The notes under the pieces are model-generated. The model had not been told where the DNA came from. It did no database searches and saw only the letters and a list, made by a program, of their open reading frames with translations. Both the position numbers and the translations under genes were made by a program. This document shows positions 32,396 through 41,576 of a DNA stretch of 55,679 bases, piece after piece; the first letter of the stretch is position 1, and each line of letters starts with the position of its first letter. The stretch covers positions 1 to 55,679 of the forward strand of contig JANSLP010000222.1 of NCBI GenBank assembly GCA_029298735.1. Reading direction: 5' to 3'. Source of the stretch: Ophiostoma sp. CBS 140.51 (lineage: Eukaryota > Ascomycota > Sordariomycetes > Ophiostomatales > Ophiostomataceae).

Positions 32396-32427
32396 CGTTG
32401 CAAAGTTGGATTTCCGATATCCGCGTC

Positions 32428-32516
32428 GGCTCCATGGTCTAGTGGTACGATTCGTGCTTTGGGTTTACCTAATCAAACAACTGCACGAGGTCCCGGGTTC
32501 GATCCCCGGTGGAGCC
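32428..32516 (+). tRNA. tRNA-Pro (anticodon TGG) with 18-nt intron
   Basis: The acceptor stem GGCTCCA pairs with TGGAGCC. The D arm contains AGTGG (A box TGGTCTAGTGG) and the T arm is CCGGGTTCGATCCCCGG (B box GGTTCGATCC). The anticodon stem CGTGC/GCACG closes a loop with TGG at 32460-32462. The intron 32464-32481 lies directly after position 37, the canonical place. The mature length is 71 nt before CCA addition. All four helices can be paired by eye. Confidence 0.93.
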
Positions 32517-32520
32517 CTCC

Positions 32521-32559
32521 TTTTTGCCTTTTTGCCTTTTTGTCTTTTTGACTTTTTTT
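32521..32559 (+). terminator. Pol III terminator array behind tRNA-Pro
   Basis: T-runs at 32521-32525, 32529-32533, 32537-32541, 32545-32549 and 32553-32559 begin exactly every 8 nt (unit TTTTTGCC and variants). The first run, 4 nt after the tRNA, is enough to end Pol III transcription; the others are back-ups. Confidence 0.85.
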
Positions 32560-32878
32560 GTATCGCGAGCAAAATAAACGGCAGGCAGCAAGCAAGTCTT
32601 TCGTTTTTGCTTCTTTATATTTACTTTGCCTTTATTGTTATTTACTTTTATCTATTTTCGGTCATGTTCATTCTCGAAAAAAAGAAAGTATCAATAAATA
32701 AGTGGTTTTGTTTTGATTTAATTCGAATTAGAAAGTTGATTCATTTTTAATTTTGATGAAAAGTACTAAATAATCATCCGAGAAATATAATCCCTTAAAA
32801 GCAAACGCTGTTCCCATCATAAATGCATTCATAATCATAATGGTATCAAGTTCCTTCTTCTCTTCTCGTCTCCGTCTT
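32560..32878. other. AT-rich intergenic stretch after the tRNA
   Basis: Strongly A/T-rich with no gene seen. Its right part is the 3' flank of the minus-strand GPI-anchored protein gene. Confidence 0.5.
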
Positions 32879-33532
32879 TCACATCAACAGCCTTGCAAAG
32901 ACAACGGCCAGCATGCCCACACCGACAACAACCGTCACGGTGCTCGCCGGCTGTGTGGCGGCAGGCGAGGTTGAGCCAGGAATGAAGTCGCCAGTCGAGC
33001 TCTCGCGCGAGCTCGAGGCAGTCGTAGTCGACGGCTCTGTCGTTGAAGACGATGAAGACGATGGTGAGGTCGACGCAGTACAACCTCCGGCTGTACACTG
33101 GCAGAGACCCGTCGTGGCGGCCAACACTGTTGAGATGTCCTCGTTGGCGCTCGTTTTGACTTCGCCAGTGCTCGGAGACAAGGTGATATCATAAGACAAC
33201 CCCACTGGCGCACACACCGTCCCCTCGGCTAGGGCCATTGTGTCCGACCAAACGCCGGACGCACACCTCTGCCAGCACGTCGTCAAACAGTTCCACTCGC
33301 CTTCTTCCGTGCAGACGGAGCCGGCGGTCCAGGGTGCAGTGGCATTAGCACCGACACTGGCGTCGACGAGCGACAGCGGAGAGTGGGAGAGACGGAGTGG
33401 TGGGTGTGAATTTTGGCGCAGTTTTATGTCGAAAACGTGAGAGTCTGAGGACAGCCCAGAGACGTCGGTGTTGACATCAGCAACTGCAGCCGATGCAAGG
33501 CACAGCAGGCCCACAGCGAGCCTTTGGATCAT
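32879..33532 (-). CDS. Predicted GPI-anchored secreted protein with cysteine-rich, CBM19-like domain
   Basis: Single exon, 217 aa. It has a signal peptide (about 1-18, ending AVADV). A compact Cys/Trp-rich domain (about 73-150) contains WNCLTTCWQRCASGVWS and LAEGTVCAP, the CASGxW...GTxC pattern seen in fungal chitin-binding (CBM19-like) and related cell-wall domains. A Ser/Thr-rich, probably O-mannosylated stalk (about 150-192) and a hydrophobic C-terminus (about 199-217) typical of a GPI signal follow. It is therefore probably anchored to the plasma membrane or wall. Carbohydrate binding is an inference from the motif only; one of the usual cysteines before GTxC appears replaced (DTMALAEGTVC). 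Confidence 0.8.
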   Translation of the reverse strand: MIQRLAVGLLCLASAAVADVNTDVSGLSSDSHVFDIKLRQNSHPPLRLSHSPLSLVDASVGANATAPWTAGSVCTEEGEWNCLTTCWQRCASGVWSDTMALAEGTVCAPVGLSYDITLSPSTGEVKTSANEDISTVLAATTGLCQCTAGGCTASTSPSSSSSSTTEPSTTTASSSRESSTGDFIPGSTSPAATQPASTVTVVVGVGMLAVVFARLLM

Positions 33533-34103
33533 GGTGAAGAGGAAGTGCTTTTTTTCTCAAGTTTATTTTGAATTTGTTTTGTTCAGAATTTTCTGTCTCG
33601 GATGAGGGGCTGTTGACGATGCCCAACGCTTTGTATGGTCTTTTGGTCTATTTGGGTCATGCGCTTCGGTTGTGTGCGGAGTAAGTCACAAGTGCACTCT
33701 CTCGCTCGTGTGTGTGTGTGAGTTGTTTTGTTCGGCAACGTTCTCTTGGCGTAAAATCTGTAAGTGGCGGTGAAGTATGATTGGTGTAAAGGAGGGGTGA
33801 TGCACGATGTGAGGAATGCGACAGGAATGCGATGGGAAGAGGAAGAGAGAAGAAGTGAAGTGAAGAAAGGAAAACGAAATGAAAAAGAGCAGAAAGGAAG
33901 AAAATAAAGAAGAACGACAAAAGACGCCTGACGATCGTTGAAGATGATTCACGGGCAACGCTGGTTCTTTGTTGTCATTGCCCATCACTTTCTCGGACAG
34001 AGAGAGACAGAGACAGGCCAGTCGAGCTCACTGCCGCTATTGTTCGCTGCGGATGAATGAATGGGGTCGTTCCTGGGGCGGTCACTAACACGGTAGGCGC
34101 TGT

Positions 34104-34160
34104 GTCCGTTCCTGTGCTTGTGCCTGTGCCTGTGTCCGTACCTGTACTTGTGCTTGTACT
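34104..34160. repeat. Imperfect hexanucleotide repeat (TGTGCC/TGTCCG family)
   Basis: A 6-nt periodicity (TGTGCC, TGTCCG, TGTACC, TGTGCT variants) is visible for about 55 bp. On the minus strand it reads as Thr/Ser/Gly/Asp repeats in a short frame, which I regard as a by-product of the repeat. Confidence 0.75.
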
Positions 34161-35107
34161 GCCGTTTTGGTAGCGCATGCGGTACCTTCCACGGTCTGCC
34201 GGGCCAGCGACTCCAACAGCGACTCACATCAGTAAGTTACACAGAGGCCTCTGCTCCTTCACTTTGTCTCATCTCTTCCTATTCAATCCATTTCCATCAA
34301 TAGAACTTGTCGTCCTTTTGTGTCGTCCTGTTCTTCCCCTGCCGTCTCAGCTTGTCGGACTCTGGTTCGTGGGCGGAATCGATTGGACGAGGTTCGTCTT
34401 CTCGGCCCTTGTCCAGGTTTGACAGTCAGACGTTCCTTCTGTTCCTTGTCCAATGTCGCCTGTATTTTTGTGCCTTGTGCGCGCGGCAAGAACAAGATGC
34501 GCGCGCGTAATTGTCTGCCGTTTACGGAGTACAAGTACATAGCAGGCCTGTAATTGCGACCCCGAAGAAGGACGACAGCTTGCCCTGAGGCTCTTTTCCT
34601 GGGCATCTGGTTCATCCTTCACATCCGGACCGCTCGGTGAGCCAAGAGCTCGATTGCCCTGCTGGGCTCGCTGGGCAAATCGATTGGTTCGTGGCGCAGT
34701 TTGGCCAGAGATCGAGAGAGGCGACTTTTGACGAAAGACAGGACCACAGAATACTGAGAATACGCGGGCAGTTGAGTGCCGGCAGCCGATTTTTCTCACT
34801 GAGAGCAAATACAATGGAATCTTTTTGCGAATTTGACGGCATTTGGACGGCACTCAAAGCAATACGAATACGGCGCACGACGTAGTTGCTTTCTTCTTCC
34901 AGCTTGGCCCACGACATCAGGTCAATCGTATTGTTTGCCCAGCCAGCCCGGCCTGCCGTGCCCTTTCCATTCCCGAACATCCGTGTTTCGTCGGAAGCTG
35001 TACCATCCGGCTGGGACATTCTGACCTCATCGTCTTCAACTCCATAATATTATCTTGCCAGCAATTGTCATCGTCTCCAGCCTCCCATTTTATGGCTGCC
35101 AGCCTCT

Positions 35108-35130
35108 TGAGTCACTCCACTGATATAAAT
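35108..35130 (+). promoter_or_regulatory. TGAGTCA site and TATA box
   Basis: TGAGTCA (35108-35114), the consensus for Gcn4/CpcA-type bZIP factors, is followed 7 bp later by GATATAAAT (35122-35130). The hydroxylase-family start codon lies 455 nt downstream, so this would imply a long leader. Confidence 0.4.
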
Positions 35131-35584
35131 CTACCCTCAAACCCTCTTCCTCTTCTTTCCCAGTATTTAGAGAGACTACGGAACTCGCTCCGGCTGCCGG
35201 GTCTGCCTCTCTTTCTCGCCCCCAACCTCTTACCCCACCAAAAAAGAAAAAGTCTAGGGAAGGCAAAAAGAGAAAAAGTATGGAGAAGTTAGTCTACTGT
35301 ATATGGTGTTGATGGGGGATTTCTACTATCAGCTGAAGATTATTGGAGAAGACGGACCCCACTCTCCACATTCTCCTCTCTCTTCTCTCCCTGGAACATC
35401 TCTTTTTGACTGGGCCGAGGCAACCCGTGATCGCGCCGTCAACACTAAAAAGCTTCGACGTTCGCGATGCGATGAACTTCCCCATGTTTTGAATCCTTCG
35501 AACCCCACGACTGCAACGTCAACTCAATACTCATCTACTACTCTACTACTCTACTACTCTGCAACACATCACATCAGCACCAAC

Positions 35585-36352
35585 ATGGACAGCTTCGCCT
35601 CTTTCTGGGCCAACACACTGGCTACGTATGGCCCCCGCAAGACGGAATTCTTTGGGTTTCTGATTGTCCAGTTCTTGAGCTTCTGGGTACCGTCGGCCCT
35701 CTACATTGCCTTGGATTCGATTGCGCCGCAGTTCTCGGAGCGCCACAAGTACCAGCCCGCACCGAAACAGCCCACGGCTGCCGACATTCGGCACTGCGCC
35801 GCCGTCGTGCTGCGGAACAATGCCCTGTCTACTGCACTGAGTGTCAGCCTCGCCCTGCTGTCGGGCGACCCGGCTGATCATGCCAACAAGTTGCTCGGCC
35901 TGCGCATCGATTCCAAGCTGCCTTCCCTCGGCGAGTTTGTGCGCGATATCGTGCTGTCGTGCGCCATGCGCGAGGTCTTGTTCTATTATTCGCATCGCCT
36001 CCTTCACCAGCCCCGTTTCTACCGCACCATCCACAAGACACACCACAAGTTTATCGCGCCCGTCGCCCTGGCTGCACAGTATGCCCACCCGATCGAGCAC
36101 ATTGTGGCCAACGTGCTGCCCGTGGGCCTGCCGCCGCTCATCCTTCACTCCCATGTGTTGACTTACTGGGCCTTCGTCGCCTTTATGCTAGTCGAGACGG
36201 CCACTGTCCACTCTGGCTACGATTTCTTTGACGGCGCCGCCAAGATGCACGATGCCCACCACGAAAAGTTCAACTTGAACTACGGTGTATTTGGCATCAT
36301 GGATTGGATCCACGGGACGGACGGACTGAAGAAGGCGAAGCGGGTGGACTAA
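35585..36352 (+). CDS. Fatty-acid hydroxylase / sterol desaturase superfamily protein
   Basis: An integral-membrane di-iron oxidase family (ERG3, ERG25 and related hydroxylases). 255 aa from ATG 35585 (context ACCAACATGG). The frame stays open upstream to another ATG at 35303, which would add 94 low-complexity residues, so the downstream start is preferred. The histidine boxes are in order: HRLLH (His137-141), HKTHH (His150-154) and HDAHH (His222-226), with hydrophobic segments at about 21-45, 80-92, 167-180 and 190-205. The substrate cannot be fixed; it is too divergent for me to call it ERG3 or ERG25. It is the first of three consecutive plus-strand lipid-related genes; the tail is Lys-rich (KKAKRVD), which could be an ER-retention signal. 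Confidence 0.88.
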   Translation: MDSFASFWANTLATYGPRKTEFFGFLIVQFLSFWVPSALYIALDSIAPQFSERHKYQPAPKQPTAADIRHCAAVVLRNNALSTALSVSLALLSGDPADHANKLLGLRIDSKLPSLGEFVRDIVLSCAMREVLFYYSHRLLHQPRFYRTIHKTHHKFIAPVALAAQYAHPIEHIVANVLPVGLPPLILHSHVLTYWAFVAFMLVETATVHSGYDFFDGAAKMHDAHHEKFNLNYGVFGIMDWIHGTDGLKKAKRVD

Positions 36353-36732
36353 AGGAGAGAAGAGGTGGAAATGAATCAGTGAGAGAGATGAGAATGACAT
36401 AGAGGCGTTTGGATTTGCTGCATTGAATGCCACAATTGGATACTGAGAGTACGGTTGGATCTACGATCTGGGAATATCTTGCATTTATTTATTATTTACT
36501 CACTAGTACATATTATTTACACTTTTATTCAAGAATTTGTTTGATCCCGTTGTTTCCATTGCGATATGTTGAGTGTGGTGAGAGTCCTACGATCCAATGG
36601 GGCATTTTGGGCAGTTGCAATTTCTCACCAAATGGCAAATCGCCGAAACTCAAAACTACGCCGAAAGAATCGCACAAATCTTTTCATACCTTCTCACAAC
36701 TGACAACACATCAACCCACACCACACCTCACA
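36353..36732. other. Short intergenic region between hydroxylase-family and thioesterase genes
   Basis: AT-rich in the middle (36480-36545), then the thioesterase leader. No extra gene is seen. The thioesterase frame is open back to 36427, but this stretch does not look like protein. Confidence 0.5.
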
Positions 36733-37320
36733 ATGGACCCCGCCGCTACCCTCCAGCACGTCCGCGCCCACTGGGCCGGCATCCAACCCAACTCGCCTAT
36801 TTATGGCCTCTTTTTCTCGGGGATCCGCATCGTCGACGCCCGTCGCGAAGATGTTGGCAGTGCCACAACGAGCGGCGGCCGCATCCTGGCCCGCCTCCCC
36901 GTCGTTCCCATCCATGTCAACTCCAAAAACATCTTGCACGGCGCCGTCTCCGCCGCGCTCGTCGACTGGGCCGGCGGTATGGCCATTGCCGCCGCCACGG
37001 GCAAAAACCAGACGGGCGTGAGCGTCGACATCCACATTAGCTATGTCGCGGCAGCGCGGGCAGGCGACGAGCTGGAGATTGAGGCATGGGTGCAGCGCGT
37101 CGGGCGGTCGCTGGCGTACACATCTGTCGAGATTAGACAAGTGCCCAAGGTAAAGGAGGGTGACGCCGCCGTCGATACCAACTCGCCGGTCAAGACACGC
37201 GGGCCGGTCGTCGCAGCGGGCAGCCACACCAAGTACGTTGCTTTTGGTGAAGCAAAGAAGGCTGTCGAGGCGGCACAGACAGCTACAACAGACGAGCACA
37301 AGGCAGAGAATACGGCATAG
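36733..37320 (+). CDS. Hotdog-fold thioesterase (PaaI/ACOT13-like)
   Basis: 195 aa from ATG 36733 (CACAATGG). The 4HBT core is recognisable: an ILHGAVSAALVDWAGGMAI block, in which HG and the following helix form the active-site region, then VSVDIHISYVAAARAGDELEIEAWVQRVGRSLAYTSVEIRQ, the long beta strands of the hotdog sheet. Members hydrolyse acyl-CoA or related thioesters; human ACOT13 (Them2) is the nearest layout I know. A short insert of about 20 residues (PKVKEGDAAVDTNSPVKT) lies between the last strands and the final AAGSHTKYVAF strand. There is no targeting signal. It lies between the hydroxylase-family gene and Dap1. Confidence 0.87.
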   Translation: MDPAATLQHVRAHWAGIQPNSPIYGLFFSGIRIVDARREDVGSATTSGGRILARLPVVPIHVNSKNILHGAVSAALVDWAGGMAIAAATGKNQTGVSVDIHISYVAAARAGDELEIEAWVQRVGRSLAYTSVEIRQVPKVKEGDAAVDTNSPVKTRGPVVAAGSHTKYVAFGEAKKAVEAAQTATTDEHKAENTA

Positions 37321-37992
37321 ATGTGGAGGAAGGATTTGATGCGAGCCAACTTGACGAGGACAGACAGCGGCATTTTATTCTCAAACTTTTTTCTATTTTT
37401 ATTTCATTATTTTCACATAGACCATAAAATAGACAAGTTGCAATAATTATATTATCCAAACATGTGTCGAGTTACTTTCATAACCGTTTGAAACCGTTGA
37501 ACGTTTTGAGTTTGATATTGAAAATTATGACTGACATGCGACTGTTGGCCGCCAAAGCTGACATAATACTGTTGGGCACTGGACCGCCTGAGCCTGCACT
37601 AAAATACAGGGTCACTGCGACATACACCCAACCACCCGCAAAAAGTGCCTGGAAGGTTCCGTCCAGGGGCTCGTCCAGGGCGGGGCAACTTCGCTGTCGC
37701 AGCCGTCATAGCGAAGACCAGCCATACAATTACGCAGCAGTCGACCCGACCAACGGAAACGCATTCGCAATTCCGAACAGCTCCTCTACACCCCAAGATC
37801 ATCTACGGATAATCGCGTCCCGCAGTTTCCGTCACTTCCACATCCCGAGTTCTTCTCCCCACCTCGACTTCCGGTCTTTCAACTTCGACCGATAACTTCT
37901 TCGCTTTCGACTGAACAATTATTCAACCTCAGCCGACTTCTTCTCCAGCACCCAACCTCAACCTCCACCACCCCATCATCCCATCGACCGCC
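37321..37992. other. Intergenic region and leader of the Dap1 gene
   Basis: AT-rich 3' flank (37370-37460), then the Dap1 promoter and CT/CA-rich leader (37830-37992). A 143-codon open frame (37464-37895) has no motif and is not called. Confidence 0.5.
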
Positions 37993-38585
37993 ATGGACTA
38001 CGTCGAGCAGCGCATGGCCCAGGAGGCCCAGAGAGCCGATATGGCATCTGCTGTGTGAGTACAGCCTTGACGACGATGCCCATTTTGATAGAGTACTGAC
38101 CATCCAGGACCACCCTCGTCACTCCGCTCAACGTCCTTCTTACCGCCATCGTCCTCTACACGCTCTACTCCATCTTCCGCCCGACACCCGCGCCGGCCTT
38201 TCCCAAGGACCCGCCGGCCACCGTGTTTCGCACCTACACCCCGCACACCCTTTTGCCCTTTGACGGCCAGGATGGCAAGCCCGTGTTTCTCGCAGTCCGC
38301 GGCCGCGTCTTTGACGTCTCTTCGGGCCGCAACTTTTACGGCCCCGGCGGTCCCTACGAGAACTTTGCTGGTCGCGATGCCAGCCGTGGTCTGGCGCTGC
38401 ACTCGTTTGACGAGGCTATGCTGACCAAGGACCTGGACGGCCCGCTCGACCCGCTGGAGGACATGACACCGGAAATGCTGGATGCCATCCAGGGCTGGGA
38501 GGAGCGCTTTGACAGCAAGTACCTCGTGGTGGGCCGGCTGGTGTCGGTCGCCGACTACGAGAAAGAGAAGAAGGAGAAGGCGTGA
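37993..38585 (+). CDS. dap1: Dap1-like membrane-associated progesterone receptor (cytochrome b5-like haem protein)
   Basis: A haem-binding ER protein that supports sterol-synthesis cytochrome P450 (Erg11/CYP51) in yeasts and other fungi. Exons are 37993-38054 and 38108-38585, giving 179 aa. The 53-nt intron has a GTGAGT donor, a TACTGAC branch site and a CCAG acceptor, and joins GT|G to code Val21. A single N-terminal membrane anchor (about 25-42, VTPLNVLLTAIVLYTLYSIF) precedes the MAPR domain: YTPHTLLPFDGQDGKPVFLAVRG, then VFDVSS and a YGPGGPYENFAGRDASRGLA block with the conserved tyrosines used for haem ligation. A Lys/Glu tail ends the protein. Its place beside a sterol-desaturase-family gene is suggestive. 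Convergent with the next gene. Confidence 0.92.
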
Positions 38586-38802
38586 GCGAGCACCGTGAGC
38601 GCAGCGAGCGGGGCAAGCTTTGCAAATAAAAATACGAACGAGGGGGAAAGAAAAAAAAGAGGAATTACGGACTTATTGATACTAAATACAATTGATTGAT
38701 ATTGGCATTAAACCACTAAAAGCAAATATAACTCCATCGCTATGCTGGGAAAGACCAGCTTTCCATGACTCGACTTGATAAAATACGTAGACACATCCAC
38801 AT

Positions 38803-39705
38803 TCACACCATATACACCCGCAGCATACCATTGCACATGTCCACGGTAAGGCGCAGACCAGCCAACGACACCGCCCGCTCCTGTATGTGCTGCAGCTCCG
38901 CAAACGGCCTGGCCTGGAACCGCATGGCATCAGCGGGTGGTGACGGCGGCGGTGACATGTAGGCAGGCGCCGCGACACTGCGATAAGCCTGAAGGCTCGA
39001 CCTGCCATGGGAACAGTACAGCATGTCCGTGCAGGCCAACGGCAACGCGACGATGGGGCACCAACGGTTGACGCAAGAAAAAGACGCCGATGGCGGCAGA
39101 ACCATGGACTTTTGTGTCGACCAGAAGGAGGATCGTGCCAGGATGGCCCGCTTGCCCTCCAATAAAGTGTCCATGGCTGCTTGGAAGGTCGAGAGAGAAG
39201 TGGTGGCCCAGGTCGGGTCGAGCATGTAGTCGGGGCAGGGTGTGTCGACGGTTGAGGTGAGAGTGACGGGTGCTGGCGGAGGTGGGGACGGGGGCGGAGA
39301 CGGAGACGGACTCGGTGTCGACTCCGGCGTCGGCATCATCTTGACCTTCTTCTGGACCGGCGCAACGGCCTCATTGTCTTCGTCGGCATGCCGCTTCTTG
39401 CCCTTGGCGGCACGGGCTGGCTGCACACGGGTCGGAGTGGTCGTCGAGACCCAGCGGGGTGTCTTCTTGGTCGGCTTGGTCTTCTTTTGCTGCTCTTGCT
39501 GCTCTTGCTGCTCTTTCTGCTGCTGTTGCTGCTTCTCTTGTTGCTGCTGTTGCGCCTGCAGCTGCTCTTGTTGATGGACAAACCAGGCCGCTGACCGGCT
39601 CCAAAAGTCCTTGTCGCAGTAGACCTCACCGCGGCGGATGGTTGTCGGATTTGCCGGCGGTCTGGGAGGCGGGGCCATGGAGTAGATTTCGATAGAGGAG
39701 GTCAT
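38803..39705 (-). CDS. Hypothetical protein with polyQ and proline tracts
   Basis: 300 aa from ATG 39705; a second in-frame ATG at 39669 would remove the first 12 residues. The frame is open to 39921, but the added part is Phe/Leu/Ser-rich leader-like sequence. Features in order: a basic N-terminal part with WSRSAAWFVHQQ, a Gln/Glu-rich repeat (about 50-80), a KKTKPTKKTP and KGKKRHADED basic stretch resembling a nuclear localisation signal, a Ser/Pro run (about 130-155), then a less biased C-terminal half (about 165-300) with several Cys and Trp. I do not recognise a family. Nuclear location is a guess. Its end is 217 bp from the Dap1 stop. Confidence 0.6.
   Translation of the reverse strand: MTSSIEIYSMAPPPRPPANPTTIRRGEVYCDKDFWSRSAAWFVHQQEQLQAQQQQQEKQQQQQKEQQEQQEQQKKTKPTKKTPRWVSTTTPTRVQPARAAKGKKRHADEDNEAVAPVQKKVKMMPTPESTPSPSPSPPPSPPPPAPVTLTSTVDTPCPDYMLDPTWATTSLSTFQAAMDTLLEGKRAILARSSFWSTQKSMVLPPSASFSCVNRWCPIVALPLACTDMLYCSHGRSSLQAYRSVAAPAYMSPPPSPPADAMRFQARPFAELQHIQERAVSLAGLRLTVDMCNGMLRVYMV
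39479..39570. repeat. Trinucleotide-type CTG/CTT repeat coding for the Gln/Glu tract
   Basis: Imperfect repeats of TGCTGTTGC and TGCTCTTGC (plus strand) encode the Gln- and Glu-rich run of the minus-strand protein. This is the sort of tract that varies in length between strains. Confidence 0.85.
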
Positions 39706-40782
39706 ACTGAAAGTCGTAAAACTGGTGATGATGAAATTAATTAAGTGATATATGACCAAGTTGAAGTAACTGAAATGACTTTGAAAGGATCGTAAAGGAT
39801 GATCGTAAAGGATTGAAAAAAAGTGTAAAGTCAAATGAATGTAAGGCAACTCCAGGTCGCATGAAGATGGGATGAACGGAGGAAGTGAAAAAGTGAAGAG
39901 AAACTGAAAATAGATGCTCAACTTCGTTCAATCATGTCTGTTCATTTTGCAGGGGCATCGTGCCCTTTCAACTGGCTTCATGACGAAGGCCACTCTGACT
40001 TGTGAGATATCACTTTTGAAAGAAACATCATTGCTTCTACAAGGTTTATTGTTTGGATGTTCTTTATGAAATTTGCTCTCTTTGCTTTTGGATGCGTTTG
40101 AACGGAAATGGTAGCTGTGATAAAACAGACGTGGCTGTCATTTCTCTTTGTTGTCACTTTCCCCTGCTGCGCCCACCACTGACAAAGTAAACAAAGACAA
40201 AGCGACCCTGAAAGCCGACTTTGCAAGGAAGTCATCATATATGATGGAGTCTGCACATAAAAGATGCCATAACTTTGCAAATAGAGTGCACTACACCTAA
40301 AGGAACAATTTCAACCGAATTTTGTCCACAACACACCGACAGTCTTGATGAAGAATATGTGCCACACGGCCTCTTCAGCCCAGGCCTGGTCAGGTTACGG
40401 ATGTTTCTTTGTTGATACACCCCTTGCCAGTGCTCATTGGCCACCGCCGGAACCACCTCGTTTTGTTTCTCTTTGTTTCAAGCCCTCCAAACCGTCAAAA
40501 TCCGAGCACTCCTCGTGCACTTCCTTGTTGATACACCTTGGCTGTATCGTGTGCACTGTTTCCAGAAAACCTGTTTATTTTGCCGCGTGACAGGCACAGC
40601 CGGATTCGGCCGTATGAAGCTTTTTGAGAAGGACAATCCTGAATCTCACGATGCAAACCACAGCGTACAATAAGAATCCATGCCCTATTGATATAAGTCA
40701 TTCGATAGGAGCAGATTGAGAATTGTCCAACATTTATCTCCTCACTAACTACACATATATTCTCGCAACGATACTCTACGCA
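39706..40782. other. Divergent intergenic region between two orphan genes
   Basis: No further gene is seen. It contains a direct repeat of TTGTTGATACACC at 40409-40421 and 40525-40537, 116 bp apart, and an AT-rich stretch near 39720-39840 upstream of the minus-strand gene. Confidence 0.5.
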
Positions 40783-41121
40783 ATGGCCCTCAGCGAGCAA
40801 ACCGCTCTGCCACCTCTGGACACGCCCTCCCTGAAGGGAGATCATGTCAAGCCGACCAGAAAAGTCAGCTTTAAAATCCCAGCTCCTCTCTCAACCAAGT
40901 TAAAGGCGACGCCCTTCATTCCCAGACCGCGGACTCCGATTCTACCGAAGCATTTGGCTCGCAAGCCGGCTGCAAAGCTCCCTGTTCGCCGCTTTGCTCG
41001 CATTCGCATCCGCCTTGCTGCGAAACTCGGCCGTCTCAAAAACACTTTCAAAACGCTTCCCATCCGAGTGAAGGCGACTGCGAAGACACCCAAGGTCAAG
41101 AAGACGGCGGAGAATAATTGA
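40783..41121 (+). CDS. Small Lys/Arg/Pro-rich hypothetical protein
   Basis: 112 aa from ATG 40783 (GCAATGG); the frame is open back to 40723, but the leader-like start is further upstream. The protein is strongly basic, without a signal peptide or membrane segment. It contains TRKVSFK at residues 25-31, which matches the RVxF form used to dock protein phosphatase 1, several RPRTP/KTP sites of proline-directed kinase type, and an Arg-rich central helix (VRRFARIRIRLAAKLGRL, about 67-85). I do not recognise a family. The motif reading is speculative, and the gene itself is only moderately supported. Confidence 0.5.
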   Translation: MALSEQTALPPLDTPSLKGDHVKPTRKVSFKIPAPLSTKLKATPFIPRPRTPILPKHLARKPAAKLPVRRFARIRIRLAAKLGRLKNTFKTLPIRVKATAKTPKVKKTAENN

Positions 41122-41576
41122 AGGGAAGAAGAAGGGATGGAGAGGGAGGGTGAGTGTGACTGTCTGTTGATGAAGCGAAAGAACTATCTCAATTGCATCT
41201 GCATTTCTATTTTTGTAAACGAGAATCCTCTATGCATATTTTTTCTGTCGTCAAACCTGTACCTCACAAGGAAGGAGCGATGAACGACGTAATTTGTGCT
41301 CCCTTCCGTCGTAAGACTTGCAGCCGCATGAATGCCGTGAACCAGTACAACGGGGCCGTTCCTTCCGCTTTTGGGGTGATGTGCAATGATTTGCATTGCA
41401 TTCTCAACCCGCACTTGCCTCCGCTCTTGCCTGCTTTGCATATATAACCGGGAGCAACACAAAATCGTCATGGGGAAGTCAAAGGTCAATAAATTGTGTC
41501 GGCTTCACAACCATCCCTCGACACGACAAAGCTGTGTCTCGCATCACCACAATTGTTGTGATCACTAACTGCCCTT
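41122..41576. other. Intergenic region and promoter of the secreted glycosidase-like gene
   Basis: No gene is seen apart from the TATA box listed separately. Short frames overlap on both strands without motifs. Confidence 0.5.
41439..41447 (+). promoter_or_regulatory. TATA box of the secreted glycosidase-like gene
   Basis: CATATATAA about 130 bp upstream of the start codon, at a usual distance for a fungal TATA promoter. Confidence 0.5.

Larger units (their letters stand above)
33533..35584. other. Intergenic region upstream of the hydroxylase-family gene
   Basis: No gene is recognised. It contains a GT-repeat (about 33707-33720), a hexamer-repeat tract (34104-34160), a TACGGAGTA copy (34523-34531), and a probable promoter with a Gcn4/AP-1-like site and a TATA box near 35108-35130. 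A roughly 450-nt leader follows. Confidence 0.45.

Noticed and set aside
33975..34227. Minus-strand frames with Thr/Ser/Gly/Asp or His/Arg repeats
   Set aside because: They are translations of a hexanucleotide microsatellite in different frames, with no start context or supporting features.
35303..35584. N-terminal extension of the hydroxylase-family protein (94 residues)
   Set aside because: The extra part is Ser/Thr/Tyr-rich leader translation with no family counterpart; the ATG at 35585 has better context.
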